The notes beneath the pieces are model-generated. The model saw only the letters and a list, made by a program, of their open reading frames with translations. It was not told the DNA's origin and did not search any database. Shown piece by piece: positions 1-8,930 of a DNA stretch of 64,000 nt. The position numbers and the translations under genes were made by a program. Source of the DNA: Lachnospiraceae bacterium (GTDB lineage Bacteria; Bacillota; Clostridia; Lachnospirales; Lachnospiraceae); NCBI GenBank assembly GCA_004558185.1, contig SFDP01000014.1:1-64000 (forward strand). Reading direction: 5' to 3'. Position 1 is the first letter of the stretch. Every line of letters begins with the position of its first letter.

Positions 1-33
1 CAATAGCTCTCTCTTCAATATAGTCTTTCAACT

Positions 34-86
34 AAAAACCCCTCAGAATGTTTTTTTACATTCTATGAAACACTCTGGGGGGTTAT
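34..86 (-). terminator. Rho-independent terminator of the GGDEF-EAL gene
   Basis: Read on the minus strand, a stem pairs CCCC-AGAGTG with CATTCT-GAGGGG around an A-rich loop and is followed by TTTTT. It lies about 60 bases past the stop of the c-di-GMP gene. The rest of bases 1-141 shows no gene. Confidence 0.7.
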
Positions 87-141
87 TCCACAATAACTAC
101 AGAACCGATTCAGAAAGACTGCTGTATCTGCTCTGCCAAAT

Positions 142-1770
142 TCAAAAAGAAAGATATGCTTTCTCAAAATCTTCTGCCGATAGAGGTCTGGAGAACAGAT
201 AGCCCTGCAAAAGGCTGGGGTTAATCTGTTTCAACACCCCCAGCTCTTCCTGTGTTTCCACTCCTTCACAGCAAACCTGCATATGACTTTTGGCAGCCAA
301 TTCCACCACCTTGCTGACCAAATAGTAATTATATGTACTTTGATCAATATTCGTAATAAAGCAGCGATCCATTTTTATTTCATCTATCTGAAGATTCTTA
401 AGTCTGCTTAAGCTGGAATAGCCGGTGCCAAAATCGTCTACCGAAATCTGTACACCCACTTCCTTCAATTTACTAAAAATACGGTTCAATACCGGATAGT
501 CATGAAGCTGCATACTCTCTGTCACCTCCAGCGTCAGCGCATCACCGGGCAGGCCTACCTTTTTGAGCAGATCCAAAAAAGTATTTTCCACCCCTTCTTC
601 CAGAAGCTGGGTATAAGATACATTTACACTGATATGAAAGCCTTTGAGCCTTCTTCTCCATTTCTTACATTGCCTGAGTGCCGTTTCCAGCACCCATAGC
701 CCTACCTGACAGATCATCCCCGTCTGCTCCAGCACCGGAACCAGATGATCCGGTGGAATCCGATCTCCGCTGCAGGACTCATATCGCAAAAGAGCCTCTG
801 CTCCATACAGCTCAGGAGTCTGAGTAGTGACCTGGGGCTGATAATGCAAAGAAAAACCTTGGAAGCCATTCTCGATTCTCTGTTTAAGTTCCTGGGTAAG
901 GGCAAGCGCTGCTACCTTTTTTTCATAGTCTTTCTCTGAAAATACGATAAGCTCCTTTTTCCCATTGGTTTTCGCATAAGCTAAAGCACTTTCTGCATAT
1001 TGGTAGAGGGTAACCGCTTCTTTTCCAGAATGAAGGTGGAGGGGTACACAGCCACCGGAAATCATACATTGCTCCCCCAGCCTCCTCTGAAGCTGATCGA
1101 ACGCTTCCTTCAGCCGGGTCTCCTGGCGCCAGAGAAAAACACTGCCAAAGCAGCCTCCATTCATCCGGTATATCTTTTGTGTACCTTCCGCAAGCTCCTC
1201 AAGTACTCCGGCTGTGGCTTTCAGCATTCTATCTCCCGTATCCCGGCCAAACTGCAGATTAATATTCTGCAGTCCCCGGATATCGATCAAAACCAGATAA
1301 CCCTCTCTCCCCTTCTCCAGCAGTTCATCCAACTCTGCCAAAAGGCGGTCCAAATAAAAAGCGCCGGTAAGTCGATCGGTGTCATTTGCCAGCAAGGTAT
1401 CAGACACTCTGCCTACCATCCAGATCAGGTTTCCGTTCTGGTCAAATCCACATTTTCCACGGCAACTGATCCAAACGATTTCTCCCTGATTATTCACCAG
1501 ACGATAAACCATATCATGAATGAGTCTTTTCCCCTGCTGAACCTCTCCCAGGTCTTCCGCCAAAGCATCTGCGTCTTTAGGAAAGACTATCTTGATCCAG
1601 TCCTCCACCGTACAGTAATTTTCTTCATTCAAAGGCAGCGAATACTTTTCGGTAATGGAGGGCGGCAGAAAAAGTCTGCCTGTTGCAAATTCCCACAGAA
1701 AAAAATAATCATCGGAACTTTCATTCAAAAAACGCATCATATCTAAATAAGATTCTACATTATATTCCAT
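142..1770 (-). CDS. PAS-GGDEF-EAL cyclic-di-GMP signalling protein
   Basis: Probable c-di-GMP phosphodiesterase that acts in the cytosol. A PAS-like sensor occupies roughly residues 20-130 and a GGDEF domain roughly 140-285. The GGDEF signature reads GGCFG, so cyclase activity is probably lost. The C-terminal EAL domain (about 295-540) keeps the signature motifs: EALLR, the NVS and EVTES metal-site motifs, DDFGTGYSSL, EGVE and QGYLFSRP. No membrane segment is seen. The start is placed at base 1770 because GGAGG lies 5 bases before that ATG. The longer open frame would put the ribosome site inside the coding region. It is transcribed alone, with its own terminator. The degenerate GGDEF may serve as a GTP-sensing or structural domain, as in other hybrid proteins; that is inference. 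Confidence 0.9.
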   Translation of the reverse strand: MEYNVESYLDMMRFLNESSDDYFFLWEFATGRLFLPPSITEKYSLPLNEENYCTVEDWIKIVFPKDADALAEDLGEVQQGKRLIHDMVYRLVNNQGEIVWISCRGKCGFDQNGNLIWMVGRVSDTLLANDTDRLTGAFYLDRLLAELDELLEKGREGYLVLIDIRGLQNINLQFGRDTGDRMLKATAGVLEELAEGTQKIYRMNGGCFGSVFLWRQETRLKEAFDQLQRRLGEQCMISGGCVPLHLHSGKEAVTLYQYAESALAYAKTNGKKELIVFSEKDYEKKVAALALTQELKQRIENGFQGFSLHYQPQVTTQTPELYGAEALLRYESCSGDRIPPDHLVPVLEQTGMICQVGLWVLETALRQCKKWRRRLKGFHISVNVSYTQLLEEGVENTFLDLLKKVGLPGDALTLEVTESMQLHDYPVLNRIFSKLKEVGVQISVDDFGTGYSSLSRLKNLQIDEIKMDRCFITNIDQSTYNYYLVSKVVELAAKSHMQVCCEGVETQEELGVLKQINPSLLQGYLFSRPLSAEDFEKAYLSF

Positions 1771-1898
1771 TATTACCTCCAATCCGAAGCTCTTCACTTT
1801 GGCAGATTACTTTTTATTCTACTAAAAACTTCCAAAAAATGCAAATAGCATAAAGCAGATTCAATAGAGAAATATAAGGTGTTTTTTAGACAAAATAA

Positions 1899-1907
1899 TG
1901 TTATAAT
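1899..1907 (+). promoter_or_regulatory. Extended -10 promoter candidate for trkA
   Basis: TGTTATAAT is a TGn-TATAAT extended -10 element. The -35 region is weak. If it is used, the mobile repeat at 1968-2115 lies inside the trkA 5' untranslated region. Confidence 0.4.
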
Positions 1908-1967
1908 CTAACCAGTTGTGTGGAATGAGACCTTCTCTCATCCTTACGGCTTATGATTACAACTTAT

Positions 1968-2115
1968 GATACCAAGGTCAAAAGGTCTGAACCCACATGA
2001 GCTTGCTCAAATGTGGGTGAATGTCCTTGAGACCCGCCAAAATATGAGCTTAAAAGTGGGGCGTAAGCACCACGATCCGTAGGTATCATAGTTAAGGGCT
2101 TTTGACCCTAACATC
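1968..2115 (+). mobile_element. MITE-like palindromic repeat, family 1, copy 1
   Basis: 148 bp element with inverted ends (GATACCAAGGTCAAAAGG at left, GGCTTTTGACCCTAACATC at right). It is flanked by the 7-bp direct repeat AACTTAT at 1961-1967 and 2116-2122. It contains an internal hairpin on CCCACAT/ATGTGGG. It encodes no protein. It takes up most of the 366-base gap between the c-di-GMP gene and trkA. Confidence 0.8.
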
Positions 2116-2136
2116 AACTTATAAAGGTAAAGGATT

Positions 2137-3525
2137 ATGCTGGGAACAAAAAAAACAACGAAACAGGGGTTGAAAATTATTATTGTAGGCTGCGGCAAGG
2201 TAGGCTCTACCCTAGTGGAGCAGCTTTGTCGAGAGGGTCATGATATTACGATCATTGATACAAATTCCAATCGGATTCAGGAGATCACCAATCTTTATGA
2301 CGTTATGGGTCTGACCGGCAATGGAGCCAGCTACAGCGTACAGGTGGAAGCCGGTATCAAGGCTACAGATCTGCTCATTGCCGTCACCGGCTCCGATGAG
2401 CTGAATCTTCTTTGCTGTACCGTAGCCAAGCAGGTGGCAGACTGTGCAGCCATTGCCAGAGTCCGCAATCCCGATTACAGTAAAGAAGTAGGGTACTTAC
2501 GGCAGAAGCTGGGTTTGGCCATGATCATTAACCCGGAGCTGGAAGCAGCCCGGGAAATCGCCCGGATTCTCTACCTGCCCACAGCACTGGAGGTCAACTC
2601 CTTTGCCCATGGTCAGGCAGAGCTGATCCAGTTTAAAATTCCTGAAGGAAATGCCCTGGATGGCATGACCATTGCCAGACTGGATCAGAATATTCCTATT
2701 AAGGTATTGATTTGTGCACTGGAGCGGGAAGGGCAGGTACAGATTCCCTCCGGTGATTCTGTTTTACGAGCAGGGGATGTGATTTCTTTTGTTGCTCCCA
2801 GAAGTAAAATTCGAGGCTTCCTTTCCAACATTGCAGTGAAAACCCATCAGGTTAAAAATACCATGATTATTGGTGGTGGGAAAGCTGCCTATTATCTGGC
2901 CAGTCAGCTTTTACATATGGGCATCTCGGTGAAGATCATTGAGCAGAATAAAGCTCGCTGTGAGGAACTGAGCTTACTGTTGCCCAAGGCTATTATCATT
3001 AATGGTGACGGTACCGATGGTGAGTTACTGAAAGAGGAGGGAATTGAATATACCGAATCCTTCGTTCCTCTTACCGGAATTGATGAGGAAAACATTATGC
3101 TCACCCTTCATGCCCGGCAGGTTTCTGATGCCAAGATTATTACCAAGGTGAACCGTACCACCTTCCGAAATGTAATCAGCTCCCTGGATTTAGGCAGTGT
3201 GATCTATCCCCGGCAGATTACCTCGGAAGCCATTATTGCCTATGTGAGGGCTAAGAACGACTCCAAGAACAACAATATAGAAACCCTGTACCATCTGTTT
3301 AACGCTCAGGTGGAGGCCATCGAATTCAGAGTGGATTCTCCCTCCGATGTAACCGATCTTCCGTTGAAGGATTTAACCCTGAAGGAGCAGGTGCTGATCG
3401 CTTTTATCAATCGAAACGGCTCCATCATCATTCCCAGTGGTCAGGACAGTATTCTGGTGGGCGATACCGTTATGGTAGTCACTACCCATACCGGCTTTGA
3501 CGACCTCCAGGATATCCTTAAATAA
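2137..3525 (+). CDS. trkA: Trk system potassium uptake protein TrkA
   Basis: Cytosolic NAD(H)-binding gating subunit of a Trk/Ktr-type K+ uptake system. The 462 residues hold two tandem RCK units, each a Rossmann RCK_N plus an RCK_C. The first nucleotide-binding glycine motif is VGCGKVG near residue 17 and the second is IIGGGKAA near residue 245. This double-RCK build and length match TrkA rather than the single-RCK KtrA. The ATG at 2137 follows AAAGG-type Shine-Dalgarno bases. The gene is followed 65 bases later by the channel subunit gene trkH, so the two form an operon. The leader appears to carry a transposed repeat, which may affect expression. Confidence 0.93.
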   Translation: MLGTKKTTKQGLKIIIVGCGKVGSTLVEQLCREGHDITIIDTNSNRIQEITNLYDVMGLTGNGASYSVQVEAGIKATDLLIAVTGSDELNLLCCTVAKQVADCAAIARVRNPDYSKEVGYLRQKLGLAMIINPELEAAREIARILYLPTALEVNSFAHGQAELIQFKIPEGNALDGMTIARLDQNIPIKVLICALEREGQVQIPSGDSVLRAGDVISFVAPRSKIRGFLSNIAVKTHQVKNTMIIGGGKAAYYLASQLLHMGISVKIIEQNKARCEELSLLLPKAIIINGDGTDGELLKEEGIEYTESFVPLTGIDEENIMLTLHARQVSDAKIITKVNRTTFRNVISSLDLGSVIYPRQITSEAIIAYVRAKNDSKNNNIETLYHLFNAQVEAIEFRVDSPSDVTDLPLKDLTLKEQVLIAFINRNGSIIIPSGQDSILVGDTVMVVTTHTGFDDLQDILK

Positions 3526-3590
3526 GAAAAAACAAAAACCAAGATTTTAACTGTTTTCTCTGCGTAAAATACTTCTAAATGGAGGTAATG

Positions 3591-5063
3591 ATGAATCTTC
3601 CGATTATACGATATGTACTGGGGTATGTGTTGAAAATTCAGGCACTCTTTCTGCTGCTGCCCTGTATAACTGCTTTTATTTATCAGGAACAGGAGGGTTT
3701 CTTTTATCTGGCTACTGCCCTGCTCTGTGTGGTCATTGGCCATCTGATGAGCTTTAAAAAGCCCCAGCAGCAGGTATTTTATTTAAAAGAGGGCTGTGTG
3801 GCCACTGCACTGAGCTGGATCATCTTAAGTATTTCCGGCGGTCTCCCCTTCTGGCTAAGTGGTGAGATCCCTCTATTTACTGATGCCATGTTTGAAACAG
3901 TATCCGGCTTTACCACCACCGGAGCCAGCATTTTGAATGATGTGGAAATCATTTCTAAATCCTCTCTCCTGTGGAGGAGCTTTACCAACTGGATTGGCGG
4001 CATGGGTGTTCTGGTTTTTCTTCTGACCATCATTCCCTTAAGCGGAGGTTCTCATATGAATCTGATGCGGGCAGAGAGCCCCGGCCCCTCTGTAGGTAAA
4101 CTGGTGCCCAAAATTAAATCCACTGCCCGTATTCTCTATCTGATTTACCTGGGGCTGACTTTTTTGGAATTTATTCTCCTGGTAGCGGGCGGTATGCCCG
4201 TTTTTGATGCCATTGCCGCATCCTTCAGCACTGCAGGCACAGGCGGGTTTGGGATCAAAAATTCCAGTATGGGAGACTATTCCCCGTATCTTCAGTGGGT
4301 AGTTACTATCTTTATGCTGCTTTTTGGTGTAAATTTTAATGCCTATTATCTGATTCTCTTTCATAATGTAAAAAAAGCCCTGCATATGGAAGAGGTTCGC
4401 TGGTATTTCAGCATTGTAGGTATTTCCATCCTCATTATCTTTTTCAATCTTCTGCAGACCGTCAGCTCTGCTTTTGAAGCTCTTACCCAATCTGCCTTTC
4501 AGGTAGCCTCCATTATTACCACCACCGGTTTTTCTACCGTTGATTTCAGTCAATGGGCCGAAAGCAGCAAGGTAATTCTGGTGCTTTTAATGTTTATTGG
4601 TGGCTGTGCCGGAAGTACCAGTGGCGGCATAAAGGTATCCCGTCTGGTAATTTTGTTTAAGACGGTGGTTAAGGAATTGAACTCCTATATTCATCCCAAA
4701 AGTATCGTCAAGCTGAAAATGGACGGAAAGCAGGTAGAACATGAGGTAGTCCGTTCGGTCAATGTATACTTCATTACTTTTATGATTATTTTTGTGTTCT
4801 CTGTCCTGTTGGTTTCTCTTGAAGGAGCAGATTTGATTACCTCCTTCACTGCCGTAGCTGCCACTCTTAACAACGTCGGTCCCGGGTTGGAGCTGGTAGG
4901 ACCTACACAAAATTTTGGTCATTTTACTCTGTTTACAAAATGGGTTCTGATCTTCGATATGCTGGCCGGAAGATTGGAGCTATTCCCTTTATTGATTCTT
5001 TTTCATTCCTCTGTATGGAAGGACAGCTTCCATTCCGGGTGGAGAAGCAAAAAGGCCAAATAA
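3591..5063 (+). CDS. trkH: Trk potassium uptake channel subunit TrkH
   Basis: Integral membrane K+-translocating subunit that works with TrkA. The roughly 490-residue protein is almost entirely hydrophobic and shows the repeated pore loops of the TrkH/KtrB superfamily, including VSGFTTTGAS, FSTAGTGGFG, ASIITTTGFST and ATLNNVGPG. Each loop carries the conserved filter glycine. GGAGG sits at 3581-3585, so the ATG at 3591 is the best start. An ATG at 3579 overlaps the ribosome site and is rejected. The gene ends at a strong bidirectional terminator shared with asnS. Confidence 0.93.
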   Translation: MNLPIIRYVLGYVLKIQALFLLLPCITAFIYQEQEGFFYLATALLCVVIGHLMSFKKPQQQVFYLKEGCVATALSWIILSISGGLPFWLSGEIPLFTDAMFETVSGFTTTGASILNDVEIISKSSLLWRSFTNWIGGMGVLVFLLTIIPLSGGSHMNLMRAESPGPSVGKLVPKIKSTARILYLIYLGLTFLEFILLVAGGMPVFDAIAASFSTAGTGGFGIKNSSMGDYSPYLQWVVTIFMLLFGVNFNAYYLILFHNVKKALHMEEVRWYFSIVGISILIIFFNLLQTVSSAFEALTQSAFQVASIITTTGFSTVDFSQWAESSKVILVLLMFIGGCAGSTSGGIKVSRLVILFKTVVKELNSYIHPKSIVKLKMDGKQVEHEVVRSVNVYFITFMIIFVFSVLLVSLEGADLITSFTAVAATLNNVGPGLELVGPTQNFGHFTLFTKWVLIFDMLAGRLELFPLLILFHSSVWKDSFHSGWRSKKAK

Positions 5064-5076
5064 ATTCCATATGATG

Positions 5077-5118
5077 AAAAAGAGCCATACGCTAACGATT
5101 AACGTATGGCTCTTTTTT
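5077..5118. terminator. Bidirectional terminator between trkH and asnS
   Basis: A perfect 15-bp stem (AAAAAGAGCCATACG and its complement) has an 11-base loop. It ends in T-runs on both strands, which fits the convergent genes. Confidence 0.9.
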
Positions 5119-6508
5119 ATAATTCGCAATTGTTTACGGTTCTGGGGAAAGGCACTACATCCCGAATATTTCCCATTCCGGTAAGGTACATGATACAGCG
5201 TTCAAAGCCCAGGCCGAAACCGGCATGACGGGCAGAGCCATATTTCCTTAAATCCAGGTAGAAACCATAGTCTTCCTTGTTCAGTCCCAGCTCCTCCATT
5301 CGTTTCTCCAAAAGCTCCAGATCATCCTCTCTCTGGCTTCCTCCGATGATTTCACCAATTCCCGGCACCAGACAGTCCATAGCTGCAACCGTTCTGCCGT
5401 CTTCGTTCAGCTTCATATAGAAGGCCTTGATTTCTTTAGGATAATCGGTTACAAATACAGGGCGCTTAAATTCCTGCTCCGTTAAAAAGCGTTCATGCTC
5501 TGTCTGCAGGTCACAGCCCCAGAACACCTTATAGTCAAACTGGTCATTGTGCTTTTCCAAAATCTTAATGGCCTCGGTATAGGTCACATGGCCAAATTCA
5601 GAGTTTACCACATGGTTCAGCCTTTCAATCAGCCCCTTATCAACAAATTGGTTAAAGAAGTTCATTTCTTCAGGCGCATTTTCCAATACATATCGAATAA
5701 CATACTTGATCATGGATTCTGCCAAAAGCATATCATCCTTTAAATCTGCAAAGCACATCTCCGGCTCAATCATCCAGAATTCCGCTGCATGGCGGGTAGT
5801 ATTGGAGTTCTCCGCCCTGAAGGTAGGCCCAAAGGTATATACATTCTTAAAAGCGAAGGCATAAGTCTCTGCATTTAGCTGTCCGCTTACCGTAAGGTTG
5901 GCAGACTTTCCAAAAAAATCCTGGGTAAAGTCAATTTGCCCTTCCTTCGTTTTGGGCACATTTTCCAGATCCAAAGTGGTGACCTGGAACATCTCACCCG
6001 CACCCTCGCAGTCACTTCCGGTAATGATCGGGGTATGTACATACACAAATTCCCTCTCCTGAAAAAACTGATGAATGGCATAGGCGGCCAGAGAACGGAT
6101 CCGAAATACCGCCTGGAAGGTATTCGTTCTGGCTCTGAGATGGGAAATAGTACGCAGATACTCAAAGGTATGGCGCTTTTTCTGTAAAGGATAATCTGCA
6201 GTAGAAGCACCTTCTATCAGGATTTCCTCTGCCTGCATCTCAAAAGGCTGCTTTGCACCCGGCGTAACCAGGATCGTTCCTGTTGCCACTACCGCTGCAC
6301 CGATGTTCAATTTGGCAATTTCCTCAAAATTGGAGAGTTTTTCAGTGTATACCACCTGTAAGGGTTCAAAAAATGTTCCGTCATTTACTACCAAAAAGCC
6401 GAAAGTCTTGGAGTCACGGTTATTTCTTACCCAGCCTCCCACAGTAACTTTCCTGTCTGCATATTTCGTTGTCTGTCGATAGAGTTCTTTTACGCTCGTC
6501 AGTTCCAT
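5117..6508 (-). CDS. asnS: Asparaginyl-tRNA synthetase
   Basis: Charges tRNA-Asn with asparagine. The 463-residue class IIb synthetase has an N-terminal OB-fold anticodon-binding domain (about residues 1-115). A class II catalytic core follows, with the motif 2 region [19 protein letters not shown] and the C-terminal motif 3 around [13 protein letters not shown]. The short C-terminal sequence ending RTVNNCEL agrees with AsnRS rather than AspRS. AAGGAGAAC lies just before the ATG. It is monocistronic and ends at the terminator shared with trkH. Confidence 0.96.
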   Translation of the reverse strand: MELTSVKELYRQTTKYADRKVTVGGWVRNNRDSKTFGFLVVNDGTFFEPLQVVYTEKLSNFEEIAKLNIGAAVVATGTILVTPGAKQPFEMQAEEILIEGASTADYPLQKKRHTFEYLRTISHLRARTNTFQAVFRIRSLAAYAIHQFFQEREFVYVHTPIITGSDCEGAGEMFQVTTLDLENVPKTKEGQIDFTQDFFGKSANLTVSGQLNAETYAFAFKNVYTFGPTFRAENSNTTRHAAEFWMIEPEMCFADLKDDMLLAESMIKYVIRYVLENAPEEMNFFNQFVDKGLIERLNHVVNSEFGHVTYTEAIKILEKHNDQFDYKVFWGCDLQTEHERFLTEQEFKRPVFVTDYPKEIKAFYMKLNEDGRTVAAMDCLVPGIGEIIGGSQREDDLELLEKRMEELGLNKEDYGFYLDLRKYGSARHAGFGLGFERCIMYLTGMGNIRDVVPFPRTVNNCEL

Positions 6509-6675
6509 GTTCTCCTTCTCTTTCCTTTCTGATTCTATTTTGCTTCGTAATTATTCAGTACCTTCATCGTTACGAGCACAATTCCACACAAGATTTGCTC
6601 CGCAAATAGATTTGTACCTGCTGCCACAATTCTTTCTCACAGTCAGCACAGTAAATTCGAAGACCTGCCCTGGAA

Positions 6676-7872
6676 TTACTGTGCTTCTTTGGTTTCTGCG
6701 GTAGTTTCCTCTATAACTGCCGCTTCCTTTGCCTCCTCCACGATTTCCTCTGCACCCTGGTCAGGCTGGATGATTACTGCATTATCTACCAGGAAGGACA
6801 GTACCTTATTTAACAGGATGTTGTCACGATACTCCTCCATATCATTAGCAGCCTTAAAGTCCTCCACATTGGAAAATCCATAGTTCACATAATTTGCTTC
6901 GGCAGCTTCCTCCAGCTCCTCATCGGTCACTGCAATGCCTTCCACGTCAGCGATCTTTTTGCAGAGCATGGCCTGTTTAGCAGCATCATAGGCTCCTTCA
7001 TTGATTTGGGTCTGATATTCCTCAAGCTCCATTCCGTATCCGGTATTGACATAGGTTTCCAGATCCATTCCATAATACTCCGCCGTCTTCTCAGTCTGTC
7101 TGACAGCCACATCTGCGTACTTTTGCTGCAGCTCTTTGGAAGGCTCCTGAAGCTGGCTTCCTGCCATGATCTTTTCCACCAGGGCTACCTGAAGCTGGTA
7201 TTCATATTCCTCCTCCACCTGCCTGGTCAGTATCTCATGAACCTGTCGGCGATACTCCTCTACCGTGCTTACCCCTTCAATTCCCAAAGAAGCTACATAT
7301 TCGTCATCCAGCGTAGGCGTCACCGAGGTCTGAATCTCCTTTACGGTTACGGTAAATACTACCGGCTGTCCGGCCAGTTCCTCTGCCGGATAGCCTTCCG
7401 GAAAGCTCAGGTTCAGTTCCACCGTTTCTCCCTTTTTTACTCCAATCAATCCCGTTTCAAAGCCATCAATAAAGCTGCCGGAACCAATTTCCAGATTCTG
7501 GTCTGTAGCAGTCCCTCCGCTAAAAGCTACACCATCTTTTTTTCCTTCATAATCAATGGTAACCGTATCACCCTTCTCCACCGTATCCCGGTCAGTTACC
7601 GGAACCAATTCACTTTGCAGGCTCAAGGCGTATTCCAGATAGCTGTCCACCATAGATTCAGGTACATTCGTACTCTGCCCTTCTATTTCAATACCCTTAT
7701 AATCTCCTAACTCCACCAGATCGGTTACATCTAGCTGACTTAGATAAATACTGCTTTTTTGCACCTGCTGCTCCTGGGCCGTTTCCTGGTTCGTATCCTT
7801 CTTCTGCCCACAGCCTGTCAAAAGGAGTGCCGCCAGAACAAAGGCCGCTCCTCTGATTCCTCTTTTTTTCAT
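6676..7872 (-). CDS. Trigger-factor-like peptidyl-prolyl isomerase lipoprotein
   Basis: Probable extracytoplasmic folding factor attached to the membrane. The N-terminus is a lipoprotein signal ending in the lipobox LLTGC (cysteine near residue 21). An FKBP-type isomerase domain lies near residues 95-185 (DTVTIDYEGKKDG and FIDGFETGLIG motifs). A trigger-factor-type C-terminal helical arm covers about 190-360. The ribosome-binding N-terminal domain of cytosolic trigger factor is missing and is replaced by the signal and a linker. The acidic C-terminal tail is rich in Glu and Ala. Two adjacent ATG codons are possible; 7872 has the better spacing to GAGAGG. The gene stands alone. Confidence 0.85.
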   Translation of the reverse strand: MKKRGIRGAAFVLAALLLTGCGQKKDTNQETAQEQQVQKSSIYLSQLDVTDLVELGDYKGIEIEGQSTNVPESMVDSYLEYALSLQSELVPVTDRDTVEKGDTVTIDYEGKKDGVAFSGGTATDQNLEIGSGSFIDGFETGLIGVKKGETVELNLSFPEGYPAEELAGQPVVFTVTVKEIQTSVTPTLDDEYVASLGIEGVSTVEEYRRQVHEILTRQVEEEYEYQLQVALVEKIMAGSQLQEPSKELQQKYADVAVRQTEKTAEYYGMDLETYVNTGYGMELEEYQTQINEGAYDAAKQAMLCKKIADVEGIAVTDEELEEAAEANYVNYGFSNVEDFKAANDMEEYRDNILLNKVLSFLVDNAVIIQPDQGAEEIVEEAKEAAVIEETTAETKEAQ

Positions 7873-7938
7873 CATAACCTCTCATTCTGCTGCTTTAACA
7901 GCATTTTAATCTCAGGGACTTTGTATATCCGCACAAAT

Positions 7939-8105
7939 CTAGTACAGCGAAAATTAAGTTTTGGATAGTTTGACGCAGAATATTTTTCTGATAGTGCTGC
8001 TTCACAAACGCAGGCGTAGTGGTGGCTACGTCGAGGCTTGGGGAGTAGTGCTATCAGGGAAATAGGCAAGTCAAACTGCCAATTACTTAATATTCGCTGT
8101 ACTAG
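7939..8105. repeat. 167-bp foldback repeat with CTAGTACAGCGAA ends
   Basis: Left end CTAGTACAGCGAAAATTAAG and right end CTTAATATTCGCTGTACTAG are near-perfect inverted copies. The inner arms also pair (AGTTTGAC with GTCAAACT, CTGATAGTGCT with AGTGCTATCAG). It is therefore an imperfect hairpin over its whole length. Only one copy was seen here, and no clear direct-repeat flanks. Confidence 0.7.
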
Positions 8106-8202
8106 GTCGAAGGAATGCAATTCTTTCAACCTTTCCTCCATATTCAGAGCGTTATGCCCCTTGGAGCCAATCACATAAATACAGTTATACCATATTTGCC
8201 TT

Positions 8203-8264
8203 GTTCCCGCAAGGGTGCAAGCGTTTCCGCAAGGGTACAGGCGTTCCCACACAGGGATACAGGC
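8203..8264. repeat. Three 20-22 bp tandem repeats
   Basis: Units GTTCCCGCAAGGGTGCAAGC, GTTTCCGCAAGGGTACAGGC and a third diverged copy follow one another. Each unit carries a short CCCGCAAGGG-type dyad. With the foldback repeat, this fills the roughly 500-base gap between the lipoprotein gene and the next gene. I see no credible gene in the gap. Confidence 0.6.
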
Positions 8265-8373
8265 ACTTATAACTTGCCGGCACATTGGGGAAATATGTTA
8301 TCTGCTTGCGTAAATGGCTAAACAATGTTAGAATATTTAAGATTGATGATAAGATAATGAGGAGGAACCCCAG

Positions 8374-8850
8374 GTGAATAGTTGGATAATCGTGTTAATC
8401 GTTACCGTAGTGGTGCTTGGTATCGCCGCTGTGGTTTTGTATTTCCTTGGCAAGAAGGCACAGAAGAAGCAGGCTGAGCAGCAGGCGCAGATCGAGGCCA
8501 TGAAGCAGACCGTTTCCATGCTGATTATCGACAAGAAGAGAATGAGGATGCGGGATTCAGGCCTTCCCCAGTCGGTTATCGCCTCTGCCTCCAAATTGAT
8601 GCAGAGGGCGAAGCTTCCTATCGTAAAAGCCAAAGTTGGCCCCCAGGTACTTTCTCTGGTATGCGATGAGAAAATTTTCGACAGCATCCCGGTAAAAAAG
8701 GAAGTGAAGGCTACCGTCAGTGGAATCTATATTACCAGTGTAAAGGGTCTTCATGGTAAGGCTCCTGTCCAGGAGGTGAAGAAAAAGAGCTGGTGGAAAA
8801 GAGCTGCAGATACCATTCAGGAAAAGGGCGGTGCCAGATCCATCAAGTAA
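8374..8850 (+). CDS. Conserved membrane-anchored protein of unknown function
   Basis: Function unknown. The 158-residue protein starts with one hydrophobic segment (about residues 4-26). A Lys/Gln-rich, probably coiled region (28-60) follows, then a compact basic domain with no motif I can name. The GTG start at 8374 is chosen because AGGAGG lies 8 bases upstream and the membrane segment begins immediately. Topology by charge suggests the C-terminal domain faces the cytosol. A strong terminator follows. No neighbour suggests a role, and I do not assign one. Confidence 0.75.
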   Translation: MNSWIIVLIVTVVVLGIAAVVLYFLGKKAQKKQAEQQAQIEAMKQTVSMLIIDKKRMRMRDSGLPQSVIASASKLMQRAKLPIVKAKVGPQVLSLVCDEKIFDSIPVKKEVKATVSGIYITSVKGLHGKAPVQEVKKKSWWKRAADTIQEKGGARSIK

Positions 8851-8868
8851 ATTCAGATAAAAATATGC

Positions 8869-8930
8869 TGCCACCGACTTCGGTGTTCAAGGAATCCCAG
8901 GCCTTGAGTACCGAAATCGGTGGCAATTTT
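8869..8930. terminator. Bidirectional terminator
   Basis: TGCCACCGACTTCGGT pairs with ACCGAAATCGGTGGCA, with a second CAAGG/CCTTG stem inside the loop. ATTTT follows on the plus strand. It serves the convergent genes on either side. Confidence 0.85.

Noticed and set aside
1000-1746. 248-codon plus-strand frame
   Set aside because: Antisense to the well-supported GGDEF-EAL gene; no ribosome site and no domain.
4038-4553. 171-codon minus-strand frame inside trkH
   Set aside because: Shadow of the membrane protein; composition does not resemble a protein.
7006-7710. 234-codon plus-strand frame
   Set aside because: Antisense to the trigger-factor-like lipoprotein.
7872-8285. 137-codon minus-strand frame
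   Set aside because: It runs through the foldback repeat and the tandem array; no ribosome site and no recognisable domain.
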